Shown: positions 14,740 to 20,423 of the stretch, in pieces
Numbering within the stretch: the first letter of the stretch is position 1
Layout: each line of letters opens with the position of its first letter
NCBI GenBank assembly: GCA_021807065.1
Contig: JAKAPO010000008.1
Coordinates: 1 to 20,423, forward strand
Reading direction: 5' to 3'
Length of the DNA: 20,423 nucleotides
Origin: a bacterium
GTDB lineage: Bacteria > Vulcanimicrobiota > Vulcanimicrobiia > Vulcanimicrobiales > Vulcanimicrobiaceae
Notes under the pieces: generated by a model
The model's input: only the letters and a program-made list of their open reading frames with translations
Told to the model about the DNA's origin: nothing
Databases searched by the model: none
Position numbers and translations under genes: made by a program

Positions 14740-16043
14740 GCGTCGAGCGATCGATCAACGCGTACGCACGCGCGCGAGGCGTCATCGCCGGCGGTGTCAA
14801 CTCTTCGGTACGCGCGTTCAAGGCGGTCGGCGGATCGCCGGTCTTCGTCAAGAGCGGTAGTGGCGCGACCATTTGCGACCTCGATGGTCACGAATACATC
14901 GACTACGTGCTCTCCTGGGGCCCGCTCCTGCTCGGGCATGCTCATCCGGCAGTCGTCAAGGCGGTTGCAAGCGCGGCCGCCCGCGGAACGTCCTTTGGGG
15001 CACCGACCGAAGCCGAAACCGAACTCGCGGAGTTGATCTGCGCGATGGTCCCGAGTATCGAACGTATTCGGTTCACGTCCAGCGGAACCGAAGCGTCGAT
15101 GAGTGCGGTGCGCCTGGCGCGCGGATACACACGTCGGGAGAAGATCCTGAAATTCTCCGGCTGCTACCATGGTGCCGCAGATCCGTTTCTCATCGCCGCG
15201 GGATCGAGTGCGTTGACGCTCGGCGTCCCGAATTCGCCCGGTGTAACGCGCGGTACGGCCGCAGATACGATCACCGTGCCGTACAACGACCGCGATGCGG
15301 TCAGCGAAGCCTTCGCGAGCAACGCCGGCGAGATCGCGGCGGTGATCGTCGAGCCGTATGCAGGGAATATGGGTTTAGTTCTGCCGAAGCCCGGTTTTCT
15401 ATCGCATCTGCGCGATCTTTGTGCGCGTGATCGCACGCTCTTGATCTTCGACGAAGTGATGACCGGATTTCGCGTTGCTCGCGGAGGAGCGCAAGAACGC
15501 GAGGCGGTCCGTCCCGATCTCACGCTGCTGGGAAAGGTCATCGGCGGAGGCTTGCCGGTCGGCGCATTCGGCGGACGCGAAGACGTAATGTCGTATCTCA
15601 GCCCCGACGGCCCCGTCTTCCACGCCGGCACCCTCTCGGGAAACCCGGTAGCGATGGCAGCCGGTGTGGCGACGCTGCGGATCGTTCGCGACGATCCGCA
15701 GCTCTACGGGAGGCTCGAAGTCTTGACGGGGCTCCTGACCGCCGGGCTCGGCGAGATCCTCTCCAAGCACGGCGTCGCTCACCAAACTGCCCGGGCGGGT
15801 TCGATGTGGGGGCTTTTCTTCGCGGAGGAGCCGGTCGCAGACTTGGCCTCAGCGATGAAGTCCGACACCGCTCTTTACGCGAAGTACTTCCATGCCATGC
15901 TCGGCCTCGGCATATGGCTCGCTCCCTCGCAGTTCGAGGCAGCGTTCGTTTCGGCCGCCCATACGACCCGCGACGTGGAACGAACGCTTTCGGCGGCTGA
16001 CGCCGCGATGCGCGCGATGGCCGCCTCGGAGGCGTCGCGGTAA
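14736..16043 (+). CDS. hemL: Glutamate-1-semialdehyde 2,1-aminomutase
   Basis: A PLP enzyme of the C5 pathway that converts glutamate-1-semialdehyde into 5-aminolevulinate. The protein is 435 aa. IAGGVNSSVRAF (17-28), SSGTEASMSAVRLAR (115-129), FSGCYHGAAD, D239 in IFDEVMTGFR, and the PLP lysine K267 in LLGKVIGGGLPVGAFGG are all as expected. ATG 14736 overlaps the hemB stop (ATGA) and matches the family N-terminus; ATG 14718 is an alternative adding six residues. TAATG joins it to hemA. Its presence with hemA, and the absence of a visible ALA synthase, fix the route to ALA as C5. Confidence 0.96.
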   Translation: MSVERSINAYARARGVIAGGVNSSVRAFKAVGGSPVFVKSGSGATICDLDGHEYIDYVLSWGPLLLGHAHPAVVKAVASAAARGTSFGAPTEAETELAELICAMVPSIERIRFTSSGTEASMSAVRLARGYTRREKILKFSGCYHGAADPFLIAAGSSALTLGVPNSPGVTRGTAADTITVPYNDRDAVSEAFASNAGEIAAVIVEPYAGNMGLVLPKPGFLSHLRDLCARDRTLLIFDEVMTGFRVARGGAQEREAVRPDLTLLGKVIGGGLPVGAFGGREDVMSYLSPDGPVFHAGTLSGNPVAMAAGVATLRIVRDDPQLYGRLEVLTGLLTAGLGEILSKHGVAHQTARAGSMWGLFFAEEPVADLASAMKSDTALYAKYFHAMLGLGIWLAPSQFEAAFVSAAHTTRDVERTLSAADAAMRAMAASEASR

Positions 16044-17344
16044 TGCCCATCGTCTGTCTCGGCCTCTCGCATCATACCGCACCGGTCGAAGTGCGCGAAC
16101 GCCACGCCTTCCCCGCTTCGCGCATGGCTGAGGCGCTTGCGGCCCTGCGCGACTACCAAAGCGTCCATGAGGCGGTGATGTTGCAGACGTGCGGCCGCAT
16201 CGAATTCTACGCAGAGATCGACGACTACGAGGCGGGAATCGCACAGCTCAAGAGTTTCTTGCTGAACTTTCGTCACGGCGCCCTCGGGTACGATCTCGAA
16301 TCGTACCTGTACACGCTACTAGGACGCGAAGCGATCGAGCATCTGCTGCGCGTTTCGACCGGGCTGGACTCGATGCTGATCGGCGAGGCGGAGATCCTGG
16401 GACAGGTCAAAGACGCATACGTCCAAGCGCAGCAAGCTCGGGCGGTCGGCACAAACCTCCATCGTCTCTTCAACGAAGCAGTGCGGGCTGGAAAAGCCGC
16501 GCGTTCCAGCACGCGGATAGGCAGCGAGTCGCTGTCGCTCGCAACCGCCGCAATCGAGGCGGCCAAAGCGCGCGTTCCGCTCCGAGACTCCTGCGTGCTC
16601 ATCGCCGGCGCGGGCAAGATGGGACGAACGGCGCTGCTGCGACTTCGTGACGAGGGCGTAAAGCACGTCATCGTGGCAAATCGCACGCTCGATCGAGCGC
16701 AAGCACTCGTGCGCGAAACGGGTTTCGGCGAAGCGGCCCATCTGTCGCGTTTGGAAAGCGCTCTTGCCGACACCGATATCCTGGTAAGCTCGACCGGGTC
16801 ATCGGGGTTTATCCTCAGCCGCGATACCATCCACCACGTCTTGCAGCAGCGTCCGAAACGTCCGCTGATAATCGTCGATCTCGCGGTGCCGCGCGACATC
16901 GATCCGGAAGCCGCGACAGTGCGTAACGTTACGTTGATCGACGTGGACGATCTCCAGCCGGTGATCGACGAGCGGCTCCAAGTCCGGCGCGAAGCCATTC
17001 CGGACGTCGAAAAGATCATCGAGCGCGCCCGCGACCGCTTTCTGCGATGGTACCGTTCGCGGCTGGCGGTACCTGCCATCGCGTCGCTCACGCAGAAAGC
17101 GGAGTCGATTCGCACCGCAGAGCTCGAACGGCTCTTCGGGCGGTGCCCCGATCTCAGCGAGCGCGAGCGCACGCTCATCGCCGGTATGTCGATGACCGTC
17201 GTATCGAAACTGCTGCACTCAGCCATCGCGAACATTCGCGAGAAGGCGAACGATGGCGAGGTGCTCTCCCGCGTTCGCGTGCTAGACGAGCTCTTCGAAC
17301 TGAACTTGGCGGAGCAGATCGCGAGATTGCTGCCGGAGTCCTAG
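16043..17344 (+). CDS. hemA: Glutamyl-tRNA reductase
   Basis: The first enzyme of C5 haem synthesis: it reduces glutamyl-tRNA to glutamate-1-semialdehyde with NADPH. The protein is 433 aa. GLSHHTAPVEVRER (7-20) is the N-terminal signature. The catalytic cysteine is C50 in LQTCGRIEFY; the residue after it is Gly where Asn (TCNR) is usual. H100 and the STGLDSMLIGEAEILGQVK block are intact. A GxGxxG dinucleotide site (AGAGKMG) lies near 190. The helical dimerisation domain (SKLLHSAIANIRE) closes the protein. The stop TAG at 17342-17344 is inside the left CTAG of mobile element B, which separates it from hemD. In many bacteria hemA leads the operon; here it follows hemL. Confidence 0.96.
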   Translation: MPIVCLGLSHHTAPVEVRERHAFPASRMAEALAALRDYQSVHEAVMLQTCGRIEFYAEIDDYEAGIAQLKSFLLNFRHGALGYDLESYLYTLLGREAIEHLLRVSTGLDSMLIGEAEILGQVKDAYVQAQQARAVGTNLHRLFNEAVRAGKAARSSTRIGSESLSLATAAIEAAKARVPLRDSCVLIAGAGKMGRTALLRLRDEGVKHVIVANRTLDRAQALVRETGFGEAAHLSRLESALADTDILVSSTGSSGFILSRDTIHHVLQQRPKRPLIIVDLAVPRDIDPEAATVRNVTLIDVDDLQPVIDERLQVRREAIPDVEKIIERARDRFLRWYRSRLAVPAIASLTQKAESIRTAELERLFGRCPDLSERERTLIAGMSMTVVSKLLHSAIANIREKANDGEVLSRVRVLDELFELNLAEQIARLLPES

Positions 17345-17510
17345 GAGTTTGTCGGACTTGGGCCATTTTCGGATTCCGCGCCGAGTTTTGTTCGAAGACG
17401 AGGCGCCAAAGAGGGAGCGAAGCGGTAGCTTCGTGACCGATAAGCAACGACGTATTCGGACAAAAGGCGGACGGAAGACAGAGATGCGCCTCATTCCGAC
17501 AGGCTCCTAG
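17341..17510 (+). mobile_element. MITE-like element B in the hemA-hemD junction, CTAG at both borders
   Basis: CTAG at 17341-17344 and 17507-17510 flank a 162-bp core. The ends are GAGTTTGTCGGA (left) and GAGCCTGTCGGA (right, read inward), an imperfect 12-bp inverted repeat with two mismatches. The core has no credible gene. It shares 17411-17450 with element A (about 72% identity, no gaps) and the GCCTGT end motif. The first CTAG contains the hemA TAG stop, and the last CTAG followed by GAGG forms the hemD Shine-Dalgarno AGGAGG. If one CTAG plus core is removed, a compact hemA stop/SD/TTG junction is restored, which supports a true insertion with 4-bp duplication. Confidence 0.78.
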
Positions 17511-17521
17511 GAGGCCGCTCG

Positions 17522-18274
17522 TTGGCGCTCGCCGGAAAAACCGTTCTCATCACGAGGGCGGCGAACGATGCCGAGGCATTCGCACGCGCCGTACGCGAAC
17601 GCGGCGCTGAACCAATCATCGCTCCGACGATCGAAATCGGTCCACCCGATGACGCCGCGGCGGCACAGCGCGCGGTGCGCGAGATCGGGCGCTACTCCTG
17701 GATCGTCTTCACCGCCAGACCCGGTGTCGACGCTTTCTTCGAGAATTTGCAGTCGCTCGGCGATCCGCTTTCGATGGCAAACGTCAAAGTCGCCGCCGTC
17801 GGTCCCAAGACGGCGGAGCGTCTGAGAAGTTTCGGTATTCAAGCCGATCTCGTCGCCAGCCGTTTCACCACTGACGACGTTTCGCGCGAGCTGCTCGAGC
17901 GAACGCGCGAGGGAGACCGCGTTCTCATCTACGCGGCGCAGGAGAGCCGCGACGTCCTTCGCAGCGTGCTCGAGGGGAACGGCCGCGTTCCCATCGTCGT
18001 CGCCGCCTACAAGACGCGCTTGGCGAGCAATCCAAACTTTCCGCAGAAAGTGGCGCGCGCGAACGTGCTGACGTTCACCAGCGGCAGCACGGTTCGCGGT
18101 TTTGTGGCGTTGCTCGGCGGCAGGGATGCGGCGATCAGGACTGCGCGTGGGAAGGTGGTGGCATGCATAGGACCGGTTACCGCCGATGAAGCGCGTGATG
18201 CCGGCTTGCATGTCGACGCCGTCGCCGAAGAGTATACGACCGAAGGATTGCTCGCCGTGCTCGAACGCATCTAA
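17522..18274 (+). CDS. hemD: Uroporphyrinogen-III synthase
   Basis: Closes hydroxymethylbilane to uroporphyrinogen III with inversion of ring D. The protein is 250 aa, the typical size, with the two-lobed HemD layout: LAGKTVLITRAANDAEAFARAVRERGAEPIIAPTIEI at the start, DWIVFTS-like YSWIVFTARPGVDAFF, VAAVGPKTAERLRSFGI, then FTSGSTVRGFVALLGG and ACIGPVTADEARDAGL. HemD is poorly conserved, but these elements with the hemCBLA neighbours make the call firm. TTG 17522 is preceded by AGGAGG (17509-17514) at a 7-nt spacing; that signal straddles the right border of element B. No methyltransferase (CobA) domain is fused. Confidence 0.93.
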   Translation: MALAGKTVLITRAANDAEAFARAVRERGAEPIIAPTIEIGPPDDAAAAQRAVREIGRYSWIVFTARPGVDAFFENLQSLGDPLSMANVKVAAVGPKTAERLRSFGIQADLVASRFTTDDVSRELLERTREGDRVLIYAAQESRDVLRSVLEGNGRVPIVVAAYKTRLASNPNFPQKVARANVLTFTSGSTVRGFVALLGGRDAAIRTARGKVVACIGPVTADEARDAGLHVDAVAEEYTTEGLLAVLERI

Positions 18275-18280
18275 CCTGCT

Positions 18281-19087
18281 GTGGAACCTGACACCGCCGG
18301 CCTGACGCAAATCGCGATCGGCGCGGTCGCATCTTTCGTCATCGCAACGCTCGCCTATCTCGCGCGCGCTCTCACCCCCAGTGGCGCTTTCGCCGCCTTT
18401 GCTATCGGCACCGCCGCCTTCGGCGTGGGCGGACTTCCCGCAGCGTACGTACTGCTGGCATTCTTTCTAGCCGCGTCCCTGCTCTCGCGCCTTGGCGCGC
18501 GCCGTAAACGAGAACTCGTCGACTGGGGCAAACACGGACCGCGCGATGCGTGGCAGGTGCTCGCAAACGGTGGCGTCGCCGCGCTTTGCATCGCGCTTTC
18601 GCGAACGATCGATGCGCCGCTGCTGTTGGCGTTCGCCGGATCGCTTGCGGCAGCGAACGCCGACACGTGGTCGACCGAAATCGGCACACTCTCTCGCCGC
18701 GCCCGTTCCATTATCACGTTTCGTCCGGTGACGCGCGGCATCTCGGGCGGGGTCTCTCTACTCGGGACGCTCGCGCAGCTTGCCGGCGCTGCGTTCGTAG
18801 CCGCCGTCGCGTACGAAGTTCACCTCGCACCCTTCTGGCCGGTCGCAATCGGCGGCGTTGCCGGCGGCTTTCTCGACTCTATTCTCGGCGCGAGCGCGCA
18901 GGCGCTGCGCTGGTGCCCTCGATGCGCACGCCCGTGCGAAACCAATCCGCATGCGGCATGTGGAACGCCGACAACGCTTTTCCGCGGACTACGGTGGATC
19001 GATAACGACGTCGTCAACCTGCTGGCCACGCTTTGCGGCGCCGGCGTCGCCGTGCTCGTCGCGTGGAAGTGGCCGAGTCTATGGTGA
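18281..19087 (+). CDS. DUF92 (TMEM19/VTE6-like) integral membrane protein
   Basis: A 268-aa membrane protein with about six hydrophobic helices. The DUF92 signature AANADTWSTEIGTLSRRARSIITF is at about 124-147, followed by TRGISGGVSLLGT. Plant VTE6 of this family is a phytyl-phosphate kinase in tocopherol/phylloquinone salvage; most bacterial members are uncharacterised, so a prenyl-phosphate kinase role is only a hypothesis. A cytosolic-looking loop near the C-terminus has four cysteines (C212, C215, C219, C227) in a zinc-ribbon-like spacing. GTG 18281 is 6 nt after the hemD stop, with no good Shine-Dalgarno. Co-location with haem and quinone genes makes an isoprenoid-linked role plausible. 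Confidence 0.82.
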   Translation: MEPDTAGLTQIAIGAVASFVIATLAYLARALTPSGAFAAFAIGTAAFGVGGLPAAYVLLAFFLAASLLSRLGARRKRELVDWGKHGPRDAWQVLANGGVAALCIALSRTIDAPLLLAFAGSLAAANADTWSTEIGTLSRRARSIITFRPVTRGISGGVSLLGTLAQLAGAAFVAAVAYEVHLAPFWPVAIGGVAGGFLDSILGASAQALRWCPRCARPCETNPHAACGTPTTLFRGLRWIDNDVVNLLATLCGAGVAVLVAWKWPSLW

Positions 19088-19245
19088 GGCGCAAACGGCG
19101 ACGGCAGGTGCTTGCCCAGATGGTGCGCCGGCTCGAATCAAGCGAGACGACGACGGGCGGCTACGCGCGAAGCCTGCTCATCGCACTCGATGCGACGTCA
19201 TACGAGAACGCCGTCGAGATCGCCCGCGGCCGCGGAATTCTTTAG
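19081..19245 (+). CDS. Small hypothetical basic protein
   Basis: 54 aa from ATG 19081, or 53 from GTG 19084, which forms a GTGA overlap with the DUF92 stop. The N-terminus is strongly basic (MVRRKRRRQVLAQMVRRL), followed by a Thr/Gly break and a predicted helix (ARSLLIALDATSYENAVEIARGRGIL). I do not recognise a family. Support for it being real is the tight coupling to the upstream gene and a sensible two-helix composition; its short length is the main doubt. The end overlaps the converging toxin gene by 4 nt. Confidence 0.45.
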   Translation: MVRRKRRRQVLAQMVRRLESSETTTGGYARSLLIALDATSYENAVEIARGRGIL

Positions 19246-19688
19246 GCGCCTTCATCTCGAATATGGGGAATGATCCTCAGGCCGGCTTTCACGGCTGCGC
19301 CAGCGAGGCCGGCATCCCAGCACGCAAAGGTGATGTCGTGGTCCAGTTGGCGTCGCAGCAGCAAGCACGAAGCGAGGTGAACCGCATCGTACGCCCGCAG
19401 CGCGTGGCGCCGAGCGGCGTCGCCGGCATCCTTTATGAGGATGTCGCGCAATTCGACGACAAGAAACCCCGGCCAGTCCTCGTCGATTGCCCGCATGAGT
19501 CGCCGACGCTCACGCGCCGTAAGCGCTCCTTCGCGTTGCCGTCTGGCGAGTGCAGCGCTTAGCTCGACGTACGCGATGCTGCAGGTCCCAACGAGTTCTA
19601 CTGCATCCACAGACCTTTGAACGAGAGTGGAGCCGGCTTCCTCGACATAGAGTTTTACGAGCGCGCTCGTATCAAGGTACAGGATCAC
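19242..19688 (-). CDS. vapC: VapC-family PIN-domain toxin (ribonuclease)
   Basis: A 148-aa PIN-domain protein, the usual VapC size. Predicted Mg-binding acidic residues are D6 (LYLDTSALVKLY), E42 (AYVELSAALARR), D101 (LRAYDAVHLAS) and D125 (CWDAGLAG). VapC toxins cleave RNA, often tRNA or the 23S rRNA loop, when not bound by antitoxin; the target of this one is unknown. GTG 19688 overlaps the antitoxin stop as GTGA, the normal translational coupling of TA pairs. The end overlaps the small basic ORF tail to tail. Confidence 0.92.
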   Translation of the reverse strand: MILYLDTSALVKLYVEEAGSTLVQRSVDAVELVGTCSIAYVELSAALARRQREGALTARERRRLMRAIDEDWPGFLVVELRDILIKDAGDAARRHALRAYDAVHLASCLLLRRQLDHDITFACWDAGLAGAAVKAGLRIIPHIRDEGA

Positions 19689-19957
19689 CGGCGACCGGAA
19701 AGGATCGTTTCTGCAAGCGAAGGGCCGCCGCCGAGTCGAACGCGCTTACGAAGACCGCGAGGCTTACCGCCGCTCCAACGTACCACGCCGCGTCGGAGAA
19801 GCTCGACGGCGCGTCGCTCGGGTTCCGTCTCCCCAGCAGGCGCAATGCTGGCAATCGGCCGGCCTCGCTCCGAGACGGTGATCCGCTCGCCGTGCTTTAC
19901 ACGGGCGAGATATCGACTCAGGTGCGCCTTGAGTTCTCTAATGCCGACGGACGCCAC
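19685..19957 (-). CDS. Phd/YefM-family antitoxin partner of VapC
   Basis: 90 aa from GTG 19957. The N-terminal DNA-binding/dimerisation motif is MASVGIRELKAHLSRYLARV, followed by GERITVSERGRPIASIAPAG, the classic Phd/YefM strand block. The C-terminal tail is basic and flexible (SGGKPRGLRKRVRLGGG), expected to wrap the toxin. GTG 19957 is chosen because GGGAGGG lies 7 nt upstream and the family N-terminus starts there; the open frame to 20011 would run through the promoter/operator. It is first in the two-gene operon and should repress its own promoter at the palindrome 19977-19999. Confidence 0.9.
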   Translation of the reverse strand: MASVGIRELKAHLSRYLARVKHGERITVSERGRPIASIAPAGETEPERRAVELLRRGVVRWSGGKPRGLRKRVRLGGGPSLAETILSGRR

Positions 19958-19976
19958 GAACTCGCCCTCCCATGTA

Positions 19977-20011
19977 GTCTCATAATAGCATAATGAGACC
20001 ACAATCTGCAA
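19977..20011 (-). promoter_or_regulatory. Predicted promoter and operator of the toxin-antitoxin operon
   Basis: On the minus strand TTGCAG (20011-20006) and TATTAT (19987-19982) are spaced by 18 nt, a reasonable sigma-70-like pair in an otherwise GC-rich sequence. An inverted repeat GTCTCAT(N9)ATGAGAC at 19977-19999 covers the -10 box, the usual position for Phd/VapBC autorepression. The predicted leader is only about 20 nt and contains GGGAGGG for the antitoxin. Confidence 0.6.
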
Positions 20012-20032
20012 CGGCGCTTACGAGTGTGCGGC

Positions 20033-20423
20033 TCATCGTTGCACTGCGAAGATGCCGATTTGAGGACCCCATGCATCCCAACCGTCGATCGACTCCCGCG
20101 CGAAGAGTTCGATACGAGGCCTGTCACCGCATAAATCAGTGATGAGGTTACGGAATATTGCCGGCTTTCTGCTGTGGTCGGTTCTCGATTCGAGCACGAC
20201 CTGTCCCTGAGCAAGATCGAGCAGGGGGAACGGCCTGCCGGTGGGCATCGTCGTTGCAGCCAGAACGAACTCGGTCGTCGGCTTTGTAAACGTCGGCGGG
20301 ACGCCTTGACCGCGAATCACCTCGCCACGCCGATTTGTTTTCACCCATACGTAGGCCATGCCTCGGTAGAAGAGACCCCATCGCTGGATAAGTTCGATTG
20401 CGAAATTTAAGCGCGGCCCGGTA
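20033..20423 (-). CDS. MT-A70 family adenine methyltransferase, C-terminal part (start outside window)
   Basis: The frame is open to the window edge, giving about 130 residues. It reads AIELIQRWGLFYRG then MAYVWVKTNRRGE, the MT-A70 pattern (W)GFxYxxxxxWxKTN, then TEFVLAATTM, HSRKP and LCGDRPRIELFARES, ending DGWDAWG, all diagnostic of the family C-terminus. Members methylate N6 of adenine in DNA or RNA; bacterial and phage ones are usually DNA methyltransferases. The catalytic DPPW box lies beyond the window, so activity cannot be judged. An internal ATG at 20359 would start in the middle of the fold and is not the true start. It lies upstream of, and in the same direction as, the toxin-antitoxin operon. 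Confidence 0.85.
   Translation of the reverse strand, partial: TGPRLNFAIELIQRWGLFYRGMAYVWVKTNRRGEVIRGQGVPPTFTKPTTEFVLAATTMPTGRPFPLLDLAQGQVVLESRTDHSRKPAIFRNLITDLCGDRPRIELFARESIDGWDAWGPQIGIFAVQR

Noticed and set aside
17175..17447. Minus-strand 90-codon ORF covering element B and the hemA 3' end
   Set aside because: Half of it is antisense to hemA. The element part is discussed as a possible relic, but there is no evidence for a current gene.
1..20423. CRISPR arrays, tRNA or rRNA genes
   Set aside because: No regularly spaced repeats and no tRNA- or rRNA-like conserved segments were noticed in a reading by eye of either strand.

Overview
The window is a GC-rich bacterial chromosome segment (about 60% G+C by eye) with many GTG and TTG starts and stop/start overlaps. 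It is mostly a core metabolic region. The gene content points to an aerobic, menaquinone-type bacterium: C5-pathway haem synthesis, System II (ResB/CcsA) cytochrome c maturation, a Rieske/cytochrome b complex and TatA/TatC. The style recalls Candidatus Eremiobacterota (WPS-2) or related uncultured phyla. That placement is inference; no rRNA marker is present.

Layout. 1-2747 (+): 3' end of rsmI, then metG and a tatD-family nuclease, tightly coupled. 2737-3440 (-): a phospholipase-D-like gene that needs a 1-nt frame correction. 3495-5194 (+): menaquinone methyltransferase (ubiE/menG) and a long-chain polyprenyl diphosphate synthase, overlapping by one base. 5211-6416 (+): tatA and tatC, separated by a dispersed repeat that can fold. 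6505-8811 (+): resB and ccsA. 8873-11262 (+): a Tat-signal Rieske protein and a cytochrome b fused to a C-terminal cytochrome c domain. 11246-12835 (-): an ArnT/PMT-type membrane glycosyltransferase. 12878-18274 (+): hemC-hemB-hemL-hemA-hemD. 18281-19245 (+): a DUF92 membrane protein and a 53-54 aa small ORF. 19242-20423 (-): a VapC/Phd-type toxin-antitoxin pair with a visible promoter/operator, and the C-terminal part of an MT-A70 adenine methyltransferase cut by the window edge.

The 3.5-18.3 kb stretch reads as an assembly line for a quinol-oxidising complex. Quinone is made by ubiE and the prenyl synthase. Tat exports the folded Rieske protein. ResB/CcsA attach haem to the c domain of the cytochrome b-c fusion, and the hem genes supply the haem.

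The least expected content is in the gene junctions. Two short non-coding elements of about 160 bp (9526-9691 and 17341-17510) have inverted ends, are bounded by CTAG on both sides, and share a core about 72% identical over 40 bp. They look like two members of one MITE-like family. One sits exactly in the hemA/hemD junction, where removing it rebuilds a compact stop-codon/Shine-Dalgarno overlap. The other lies before the cytochrome b gene, beside a second rearrangement: a 28-bp duplication of the cytochrome b start that leaves a 21-codon upstream ORF, with a second copy of the dispersed TGTCATCCTGAGCG-type repeat between the copies.
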